Positions 25,114-37,100 of a stretch of DNA of 62,000 nt are shown one piece after another. The position numbers and the translations under genes are program-made. Within the stretch, counting starts at the first letter, position 1; every line of letters starts with the position of its first letter. Source of the DNA: Phoronis australis (taxonomy: Eukaryota; Phoronida; Phoronidae); contig NMRA01000162.1 in NCBI GenBank assembly GCA_002633005.1, forward strand, positions 37,335-99,334. The letters are read 5' to 3'. Under the pieces are notes generated by a model, which saw only the letters and a list, made by a program, of their open reading frames with translations, searched no databases and was not told the DNA's origin.

Positions 25114-28100
25114 ATGGCGGGCAAAGCAAGCTTTCTCGTCTGTATTCTTCTCACGGATATTCAAGACATCCTATCACAGAGCACGATTATAGAACCAAAT
25201 AAAGGTTTGTTGTAAATGGGTTTTAGTGTATGATTGGACATCTCAACATGAGATTTCACGGAGAATTTGATTGGGAGATTCTGCTTCTGTCGCATTAGAC
25301 AGTGTCAGTGACCAGGGGCAGGGTGCCAGGGACACAGGGTAGAGTTCAGTAGGCCCTAGCTGTCTCGCAGCTTAGTATTTTATGGCCAATTTCTGCTCAC
25401 ACTATTATCCCCAGCATTGATACCGCCATGTTAAATGGAAGGAGTCATCTGACAGCGAAAAACTGAACTAATCTACTGACACCCTTTTTCTGGATTCATC
25501 GCTCTTCATAAGTTCAAACTGACCAAGGCCCATTTACTCCGGGCCCGAGCTATGGTCCCAAGGGTTACAATTTCTATGGTGATCCTAGTACACATCCGCT
25601 AGCAAGAGTTTGCGAGAAAATGGGTTGTTTTCGAGGTCTGAATTCGTAAAAAGGATATCACATCAGAATTTCATGGAAAAGGATCACAATTCTAAAAATT
25701 TATGGAAAAGGGTGAAACATTGCCCTTTTTGCTCCATGCTATATCAGGAAAACATTAGTTGGAATATTAGCTTTTCAGCAAAGTCCTAGCATAAGAACTC
25801 TACCCAGGCAATATGACGTCATGTCCTCACAGGCGCGAGCACTGTAAAAATGGCCAGTTGCCGATTTGGCCAACTGAACGAAGGAATGCTAAAAAAAGTT
25901 TGATTACAGGAGTATTTGTTCGAGTTGGAAGGAATTAAAGGCATTGACAGCCTCCTCAGGTGTCCCTCTGTTGCCAAAAGTAGCCAGCCAGCAAGCTGTA
26001 TGAAGACTATCATCAAAATACAGTTAAGAACCACTGTGTGTTAAGCTCCAGTAGACTCTGAAATTTCACATGGGTAGTCCTGCTTGCCACCATGCTGCGA
26101 AGCTTATATCAACATGTAGGGCTGTTGTAGATCAAGTAAGCCACCAGACTGAGTAGTTAGTATCACCGTCTCAACAGTAGAGGCAGTGGCCATCAAAGGC
26201 TGGAAGGTTTTTGGAGAATTGTCTCACATTTATCAAACCATCAAAATCATATTACTATAAGTACCTTTTACGCATTGAGGTACACCTTACAAGGCCATTA
26301 ATGTCTTTAACTTACCCCAGCTCAAACAAATACTTCCGCAATCAACCTTTTTTCAAACAATATTATAGTCCTTCATTCAGTTACACAAATTGGCAACTGG
26401 CTATTTATTGCTCACACAATGCAATAGGGGCTCAAGGTGACATGCCCCCTGGTGGGAACAGTATTGTTTTTCTGATTGTTTCCTTACCGTTGATGAAGCA
26501 TGTTTGTTCAAAGTAAGATGGATTTCACAAAAAATTTGAACCCCAGCTTTTAAACATCAGAAGAAGGGACTTAAATTGAATTTTACAATTTTATGGACTT
26601 AAACCATGAACTGTGGCGTAATGGTATTTAGATAGAACTTAAAATGTTTCAGAGATTGGGGTGTGCACTTGCAACCTCACTCCCAGTGCATGTGACGTCA
26701 ACTGTTGCTGTGACAATGAGTGTAACAAAGTGGATACAGCTGCATTTACCACCTGTGTGGATGTAATTGACAGGTAATAAATATCTTCAAACACAGTGTT
26801 ATTCCTTGTTTGAAAAGCTTCAGTACAATTGCTTGAGAATCTTGAGCTATGTTTGAAAAGCCTTTTTTTAAAAAATTGAGCCATGTTTTGATGCCTCATC
26901 TTTTTGTGCTCTACAAAGGAAGTGTGCTCAGTAAGTGAAAAATGTGTTTTTTCTTTGTAAAAGGTAGGAAGGTTTGCACACAAAAATACCACTCTCGATT
27001 TGAGCCTTTTTGGATCTTTTTCCAGTTTTGTGAGGTGATTGTTTCTTATCAAAGTGTTTTTATTTTTATGAATTTTCAGCTTAAAAAAACAAAAGCCATG
27101 ATAAACTCCATGCATTTGATAAAGAAGCAATAAATTTCTGAAAACATTGTGTACCGGATTAATGAAGTTTTTGTGTATTTTTTCTAGATTGTAGTAACCC
27201 ATTCAATGTTATACTTTTATTTAGGTCACAAACAGTGTAAATGTCCTCACTGTCCAGCTAGTGATTATGGTTACTTTATTTTATTATTTTGTGCTGTAAA
27301 TTTAAAGGGTACTGCATTGTCTAAGGGTAAGCAAAAATTTCTCTTCACAGCTCAGGTTTCATTGGATTGTATCATTTGATTGTATTTTGTTCCATAGATT
27401 TGACCCTTACATGTGCTCTAGCACTAACACGGTCACCATCAACGATATACCCACCACAGTACCAGTGACCAGTAAAAATCTGTTCTGTATTGATAAAGAC
27501 AACTGTGAGTATTGTAAGCTGCTGCTGTAGAGCTTCACATCTTTTGTTTATCACAAAAAGTAATTTTTAAATTGGGTGTCTTGTAATCTTGCCTCGCTAC
27601 AAGAATAATGTTTAATTTTGAACATCTTGTAATCTTGCCATGGTACATGAATAATGTTTAATTTTAGACATCTTGTAATATTGCCTCGGTGCAAGAATAA
27701 TGTTTAATTTTGGACATCTCGTAATCTTGCCTCGGTACAAACTGTGTGTACAGCTTTCAAACGATGCGGGTAAAAATGGCCAAAATTAATGTGGTTAAAA
27801 ACTACACTCATCCTTATGTGATGTGCTGTAAATTAGTTACCGGTGCTAAACAATTGCTGTTCAGCCATGATGGTGATTATTCTCATGCTTAATGTGTGGT
27901 GCCATCTGTTGGTCAATCAACTGTTCTTCATCCTCAAGGTCGTGTGCTGTTCACAACAAATTGCAAGAGTTTAGTTCACTTTGTCATAAGTTTTTAGTAT
28001 TTTAGTACCTGCAAACAGAATTTCTGAGCAAGTTTTGCTTGGACGACGTTATTGGTCTCTTGAAAAATGTCGCAAAATTTTGTAGTTTTTACCGTAAAAA

Positions 28101-31100
28101 TTTACAATTTTCGATAAAGATTTCTTTTATTAGATGCTTATTACATTGCTGTAAATACTCAAAACTTTATCGTGAAATATTGATTAGTGATAGCTATATC
28201 ATGCAAAACGTGCAAACTAAACTTTCCTGAAAAAGTAATTTTTTGGTTGAGAAACTTGAAAAAATGATATAATTTCAGCTGTCCACCATATTGTGTCCGA
28301 TACTGCAGAGTTATTAACATTGCCAATTATGTATTGAGAGAAACACTAAGCCTTTCGAAGTGGGTATTGTTTGATTGTTTCATAGTGCTGATAAATTTGT
28401 TGATAATTTTATTCTGACGCTGTTGCGCTTTCAGTCCAGCCTCGCCACTATTACACAATACCCGAGACAGTTGAGAAGGAGTACTTATACAATGCCTACA
28501 AGCAGTTCTACCAAGACTTCTCATTCACACCTTCTCACAGTCAAGTTGCCATTAGTGATCAGGAATATAAGGTGGGCCATAACATCTTTTCATTACAAGG
28601 TGTCAGTGGTAAACAGGAAAACACTGTTTCGATAATCTTCAATTTATCTGTTTCTTGGCCAAAATTTATGATGAATTCTGCATGGAGTTTATCAGTGTCG
28701 CATAAAAAACTTCGTTACGTACATTCGGTGAATGAAGGAATATTACAATTTTCATGGCCGCAAAATGGACTTCTGGAATTACTTTTGAATGGAATAGGCT
28801 TTCTGATGTCATTAGCTTTGAACAGGGGTCTATCTCATGAAACTGGCTGAAGACTTAAGTCTGAAATTTAGTCTACTCGCACTTCACTTAAGTATTTATA
28901 AAAATACTGAAATCTTACTTAAACAAAAGCACAGAGTCTCTGATAATATAGCCATAACCACTAGTTAATGGTTGTAGCCACTGATTTGCTAATAATTACG
29001 TGGCTAAAACATTATTCAGTAATTGTAAAGTGAGAGCGTAAGGCAAAATTTCTGACTTAATAAGTCACTTTTCGTGTAACAGACGCCAGAGCTACAGAAC
29101 AACTAACTCAGTTGTGTTTCTGAGATTTAATTACAAATCAACAATTTTCGCCATTGTCTTCTAAAACAGTCACTGAAATCAAGCCAGGCCTCTACTGTTT
29201 TAATACGCTTCAAATTGTGTGCCATTTGGCGCGTGGTATTTGACTTACCGGCAGAGTGCCTGACTGGTTTTGCTGAGCTATTGGGTTTGGTTCCATGCTA
29301 TTGCTAATGTTTCTAAAATTTATTTTCTTGCTGAGAATGTCTCTTTAATGTCACAAAGTCATTTCCAAACAAATCGACCTTCTTGAAAGCTCTTGAATGC
29401 ACTTGACAGGCTCAGACTGAGTTAACATTATGGTTTACTGTCTACCAACGATTTTAATATCTGTTTGTTATACCGCAAAATACTTCCTCGATTTTTACGG
29501 CTTTTAAGCTTGCCCCACTTGATCGTGCTGCCTTGAATCCCACTCCTAGTGGTTTCAAGCTGAGCCATGTTTTCAGACTAGATGTTGACGTCAATTCAGC
29601 TGTTGATATTGTTTCATTTGTTAATGGTTTTGCATTGTTTTAGAGTGGAGACCCAGTTCAAATTGAGTATGACTCTGGGGTTTTTGGATACTTTGAAATT
29701 CCTGGACCTGGTCTGACTAATGAATGTACCAATACAGGACCTGTTGGTAAGCTATTTTTAAGTGTCCATACTAAAGTTGGTTATGGTTACCTGTTCCCCT
29801 TATTGAAGAACCATCCTCATGAAATATCTACTTAGTAGCTACCAATTGTTAATCTAGGAATAATCTATTTATGCAGGTCATGACCCTAAGTCAATCTGAT
29901 GCAAAATTGATCATGCATTTTTGTTAAAAATGTCATATTTAAAAAGTACCAGCGTTTACAACTGTTTCATTCACTGACATTTTGAGATGTTGGACGTTTG
30001 CGTGTGAATCGTTTGAACATGGCCCTGCAACACATTGGTCCCGGGTTTTCTCGTGAAACACTCCCCTTTCGCTCAGGTAATTTTGTAATCGTGTCATGCA
30101 TGATCTTTGTTTTTTGCGCGATAATGTACAGAACTACACAGCTCTGTGTTGGGTGTTGTCAGGCCTGTATTAAGCTAGTTTGTGTAGCAATATTAGATCA
30201 CTATGATGGTCGACTAAGGTGGAAAGACAAGGTCCTGTAACACTTGGGTAGCTGGGGCAAGTTTCTCTAAGGCAAGTTGTTCTACGGTAACTGATGCTGT
30301 GGACATGATTGTTATTGGCTGCACTTGATTGACATATTTTGGGTCAGCCAATCAAGACATCTGATTTATATCATGACAGCATTTTCCTGTTCAGTGACTT
30401 TACCAGACGTAGGGGGTTCTGAGCGTCGGATAACTTCTAGCTTCTTTGTTAACTGCCTCGCAAAGTCTTTTGTCTGTTATGACAACAGGCAGGCCAATTG
30501 TCTACCAGGCTTATTACAGACCATGTGTGAACACAGTCAAATCCAGAGCGAATTGGTACATTCAGAAAGAATAGATTATCGTAACTTCGGTTGCAGTCTG
30601 GCTATTTTGGCGATTCAAAAACTAAACATGATCACCAGTAGACAAGGATTTCAGAAATGCTATTGGTTTATGTTCAAATATGTTATAAGTTTACTTTTAA
30701 TATTTAACACCACAGCCCAGTGAGGCTAGATATGATCTTATAGAGGATTAGAGCAATTATCGAACAAAAGAGGTGGCCCTCCAACCATGAATGCCAGAAT
30801 GGAGTTAATCAGTCGTGTAAGATATTGGCCACAGGGGTAAACTTCCCAACTTGTTGTTGTGCTATAGAATCGAACAAGTTGGGAGCAACGGGAAAACGCC
30901 GTAATGTAAAAGCTGGAAGCCAGCATCGAGAACGCGGCGCAATGTGTAAAGACAATCAAAGGCCATAGTCACCAAGCGAAATTGATTTCCTGGACACTAC
31001 ATGATGCATTGTACTGCTCACCATAACTGAAATGTCTTTTCAGCTTACCTGTATGATAGAGAGTACGAGTGCTCCCACCCCACCACAGACATAGAGACAC

Positions 31101-34100
31101 TGTGTCAGCAGAACTCCAGTGTGGATATCAATTCATACCACAAGGGATTCAGGGTTGTCACTGTAAGTTTAGCCATACCTTTGTGTTGTAATCATATTTT
31201 CACTGGTATGCAATACATTTGTGGTGTAAAGTCAAACGATTTTGTCAATGGATTCAGTATTCGTTGTGCACTTCCAACTACTGTGGTCCACTGCACTCTT
31301 GGTGAAGTATTCCAAAAAGTTGTGTTTTGTAATTGGTCTCCCGGGTTTGGCTGATATTTGACTTGATCAGCCTCTTCCGTGATAGTGTCTATTACCTATA
31401 GTGATGACTGAGAAATGTGTAAAACACACACTGAACAGATCCAGAAGCTTCAGTTGTGAAGCGCTTTGGCATTTAGATGTGCTTTAAAAACACTGAATTG
31501 TCACATCCAGAATTGAGTTCTCTTTTCCAAGAGTAGAAAAATGGATTGTTTGATTGACCTGGCGTTTTAACAGTTTAGCCATTTACATACTTTTGAGCTG
31601 ATTTATCATGCACAAATCAGCTTTTCAAACTTTTTTATGTCAGTATTTCTACTCGCAATAAAACGTAATTGACATTAGAATGAAGAATTTCGAACCGTCA
31701 TTTGAAGTAGTATAGCGTGGCAGAGCCGCAGTGCATAAACTGTGGAGTAAATGTCTTACTGACATACAGCATTGTGGGTAAATAGGGCAGAACTATAGAT
31801 GGCAGTTGTGATATTCCATCACATGACTCTTGTCATTATCAATGTTATATCCCTGGTGTTTCAGAACCCCACACTAGTTGGTAACAACATAAACAGCACA
31901 TTCACTCAGTCCAGTAGTGGTAGTCTACAGTCAGGGCTCACTGATCCTGGTAAGTCAATTGTCTAGCTAATTATCCCATTCTGCTCTCAGCGAGTTCACT
32001 CGCCTCTGACATGCTGCAGCTGTGTGCTGCCGGCAAGTGCACTCACCCCAGGCCACTTGTTATTTTCAATCAAGAATTCTGAAACCCCCACATGCTGTTT
32101 AGATAAGTCAGCATGTGCATTCCCAAGCTTGATTTTGCTGGTTTACATTCTCCATTCAGTTTTCCAATGTTAGGTCATTAAATGTAAATGACCTTCGTAA
32201 AAGACCAGTCTACAGCTCTAGAGGTGACCTATTTAGCTCAGCACACTGACGAATTAGTTTGTCCAGGCGCTCAGCTGGATAAGGGTTAAGGGACTTATGG
32301 TCAGCACCTTGTGTCTGTATGAGCATTTTAAACGTTATTGATATTCAAAGGGTGGCCAGCAATTTTTGTTCCCGTGTTACAATGAGAGTATGCTAGCTAT
32401 ACGGATATTTTAAATGGTCACGTTGGCCTTCAAAATAACTAGACAAAAGAAGCAGAGAATGCATGTTTTTAAAATATTGTAGGTTGCCCGAGCTAAGCGG
32501 TTACTGTACATCACCTATTAAAAGTTTTTTATGTGTCAATAGCGTAGGGCATGGTCCGTAGTAAGTTTTGGAAAGTTATAATTAAATCATTTTGCTTCGT
32601 TTGCTTAATTCAAGAAGTTACGGACAAACTTTGGTGAAATCTTGATGAGTAGTTGAAAATTTTCAAGGTTCTTGGGAGTAGTGCAAAATGATGCAAAAAG
32701 TATTTGTGTTAGAATGGGAAGTCTCCCTCTTAACATTGGGATACTATAGTAAGTATAGTTACGCAGTAGCTACAGTTTGGAAATGAAGACAAAATGAACT
32801 TATTAATTGCTGTGTATAATGTAATGCGTTCCAGTGAGATATTGCATATTGTTAGAACTACAATGCTTTGGGAGACAAGCTACATAAACAACATGGCTCA
32901 CAGACCTGTAAACTCAGCTTATTGACTTACAAACATTCATGACTCTGAGTTCATGAGCTGTGTTTACAGGTGCAGGAGTCGTGTTTGCAGGTGCTGAACC
33001 CATGTCCTGGAGCCTGGATCCTTAATTTTTAGGTATGGAAGCCTCGTTTTATGAGTGCAAGGCTGTATTTTTCAGTCAGTAAGTTGGGTTTACAGATCTT
33101 GTCCATTTGCCGTGTTCAGGAGTCTTTGGGTTATCTTGTTTGTGTAGCCTGACAGAGGTCTGCACTCTCCTTGTTGTAAATGCATCCCATCTCTGATGCT
33201 TGCATCAAGACTTGATGTAAAATTTTGCTGAAATATATTGTCTATCATTAGTGGAAAAAGTACCTTTACATTGTTCTAATCAGGAAATTCAGGATAAACT
33301 GCTGAGGGGTTGTGTTTCATATATTGTTACTGTTTTCTATTGTGTGACAGGTAATCGGCTGATAAGCATTGTGCCGTCAACCTCACCAACTTGTTACAGC
33401 GCGATGGGGATGGAGACCACGTGTAACTTTTCAAGTTCGCCTTCTCCTGAGTATGACGTGACAACCAAGACATGCCAAAATGTAGTCACTGAGGTACATC
33501 ATAGTTATACATACTTGTGTTTACTGTGCACTTGTTGAAATATAACAAGTCACATGTCTTACTGCATTTTTCCATAATCAAGGTCAGGGTGCAATGGTGC
33601 ATGCTTGAGAACTATACACATCGTTAAAGCCTAAAACCCTACCCAGATACACAAGCCATGGCAATGACGATAAAATTTTAGTCAAATTAAATTTTTAGTG
33701 ATCTCTCCTGTGCACTATTTTATAGCTGCAGGCGATTCCCATAATGAGTATTTTAGTGTGGAGAATGTTGGTGGAATTTTTCCATTTGACTGTGGTAGAG
33801 ATACACGGGCCATATATTTGACTCTAACAAAGATACATCAGTCACTGCCAAGGATACTATTGGGTATAAATAATGTCTTGAAAATGCTAGCTGCAAGCTA
33901 TAGATCTCTGACCTGTTGTTGCAGAAAACTCCATTTTATTTCGTTTATTTTCCAAATTGTGAATCAAGTAGTTAATAGTCAACTGAATACAGCAAATGAA
34001 ATTCCTGTCTTAAAAATGTTGTTTTCGTAAAAATTGAAGGTACATTTCCTTGGTTTTGAAAGGTATAATAAAACTAAAAAGAATATTTAAGAAATTTAGA

Positions 34101-37100
34101 AAATGTTAATGAAACTATGTCTAAAATGGTTAAAAAAAAACAACTCATGGCAATACCCCTTTTGCCGACTTCTTTTAATTTAAAACGAGAGGGCAAAATA
34201 CCCACCTAAGACAACACTTGAGCAGGAAATTCCCACCTGCGTTACTAACCCCTCCTATGGGAGAGTCCCCTCTTGCAGGTGAATGTATGCCCTGTGAAGT
34301 AACACTAGGATTTGTTATAGCCTCAGCTAGTGCGTAGATATTGATTTTGATATTGTCTTGTTTTCAGCTCCAGTATGTGATTCACCATCAGGGACGCGGT
34401 GGAATATTCCGGGTAGATCTTGATTACACACTCAAGACCATCACCCAAGCAGACTTGCCACTAGCCCACAAGTCAAAAATACGGTTCTACAGGGTGAGTG
34501 AATGAAGACTTGGAGGAGTCGAGTGATTTTGAAATGTGGATATTTCAAACGTAGTATTTAATACCATTGTTATTCAAAAATCAAATCATTTTAATAATTT
34601 GTATTTGATAGTATTTATAGTACAGCAATACATATTGGCATGTCTCCTGTGCTCTTTGCATTTGGTAGCATTTCAAATACACTTGGAAGTATTGAACACA
34701 ATAGTTGCTCTTGATGACACTTCATTGTGTCTAATACTTAGAAGTATTATGGGAACATTCCAGTCTTGAAGGAATTCGTTTTCATCAATTCATTTCCTTT
34801 CTGGAAGTGAATCTTTTTGTATAGGAGAATTGTCATGGTGCTAAATTGAATTTTTTAATATTGCACAACTCCTTACAGTTTGATCACGTGGATACAAGGG
34901 ACCTGACAGAAAAGCATGTGTTTGTGCGTAGTGGAAATCCTGGGTATGTCGCGGGATTGCCTGTCATGGCTGGCAAACGGCGTACAGATCCTGCAAATGC
35001 CAACAAGTATCCCTTTTCAGTTAAGAGATGAGGAGACATGCTTACCTGTTTTTTGGGTCTGAGTTGTGTTGTGCAACATCCGTGATGGAATGTTTGAGAT
35101 AAACCTTCATTTGCACCATGTTTTGTAGTTTTGTGGTTTACAATTTTGTTTTGGTGAACACTTGTCATATGCTTTCTTGCTTTCAAACAAGTTACAAAGC
35201 TATACAGAAACTGTACAGTGTACAGCTGTGGGGAAACATGAAACTGTGTGATGCCAGTAAAAGTGTACTGGGAAATAATATTCTTTAACTCTGTATGGCA
35301 ACATATTTTGCCGGTGTGTGTATGTGTGCGTTACAAAGACAATACTGTCTTGAAATTACAGGGAACAGAACCTGTTGTAAAAACCCCCAATGTGTCGTAT
35401 TTCATGGTATCTGCTTTGTGACATTTGCATAAAATGTGATTCGCTACCAAGACATTGTCCTTCCTTAATGAGTTTTCAAGAGAAGCAATAAGTCTGTCTC
35501 GAGATTCAGATGAATGGTTCAACCTGCTGAAGAGTACGGCTACAGGCGACTGTATCACAGAGACTGTGCTTAACAACAACCGTCAGCCGATATTGTTCGG
35601 GATCAACATGCGCTCTGGTTGTCTGATCAGGTATGCTAAGATACCGCCTAGAGCGTGTATTTGTCTGGGTTAATACTGTGAATGCATCAGTTACTCATCA
35701 AGGCGGGTGAGTGTGAAACTGAGATGTTTTTTACTGCTCCAGGATGGGTCTGTTGAAAGCGAGCATGAACTGTATTGAATAGGGTCGATTGGTATAAAGC
35801 ACACCTCCTCCAGCTTTTAGTATCAAATTTAGCCATGCTTCATTACTTTTTCTTTTATTTTTTAATTTTATATTTTTGGGATTTAAGTAACCAAAAAAAT
35901 GTAACAAGAGGTATTTAATATAGTATGTACTTTACAGTTGCTGGAGAAGATAGAGATGGTGATTTACAAATAATGTAGATTTACATTCTTATTAAGTCTT
36001 TCACTGTTGACCATCTATTTGTAAGCAATTTTAAATTTTTTAGTAAAATGTAGTTCTTAAAATAATAATGTAGGTATGACTATTTCTTTTGCAAAAAGGC
36101 TGATTTTGGAGGTTTACCTTTGAGGCGTTGATTATATAAGAGAATATGCAAAGGCATGAAATTAAATTTTGATCTGGGTGACTCCTGCTTCTTTGCAGAG
36201 TCTTTTAACTGTCATCTTCATCCAAGTAATGGCAAGACAATGTTAATCTTTGATCTTTTTAACCCTCATAATGTCAACACATGTGGGTTATAATCATGGT
36301 AAATGATTAACTTCTTTTGTTGCAGCTTATATTGCCCGCAGTTGATGGGTTCATTAAAATATTTTCACATGTTTAATGTCTTTTTTCTACTAGATTAATC
36401 ATTTACTGAATCGTTTAGTAAAAATGGTTATTGGAATAAATACAGTTTACTGGGGAAATGCTCAAAATATGTTTATCATGCTTGATAACACTGGATTATC
36501 TAACAAGAAGTGTCTGTAGAGACAATGTTCTATCCAGTCATAATGCAGAGTTAAGTATGGCTTCACACCTCATACACACTGACATTAATGATAGTTCAAG
36601 TGACTTAACATGCGAACCAGTGTAGGCAACACAGTACACTTCAGCACACAATAGATGGCGCCACTATCATTAACCTTTTGACGGGCTGTCGCTCATAGTA
36701 CGAGTTACACTAGCCTCTACAAACTTAGTTGTCTTCACAGAGTTTCTCTCCAAAATATGGCCTACACCAATCTTTGTTACACACTATGCTAATTCTCCAC
36801 TTATTTTGGCACAAAATTTAATATTTCCTGACAATCGAGGTGTGCTATATAAACCGGATATACAGACTTCGTAGTTGATAGGTGTGTGAATTAATTGAGT
36901 AACCAAGCATCGCCAACTGACCATGTGTGAATTAAAATTGATCCAATTGATACCAATATAAGAGTACTTTAACCCATCATTGGTGAAAAACACTTTTGAG
37001 TAATCTCTTGAGTGATGCGGCACTCATCCAAGTCACGCCTTTCACCACATGATAACAACAGCATGAGACATCCCATATTAATGGATGAATTAAGTGGTGA

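Noticed and set aside
26639-27202. 187-codon minus-strand open stretch over TCTN1-A exon 2
   Set aside because: It overlaps the well-supported CCC exon on the plus strand and has no recognisable motif.
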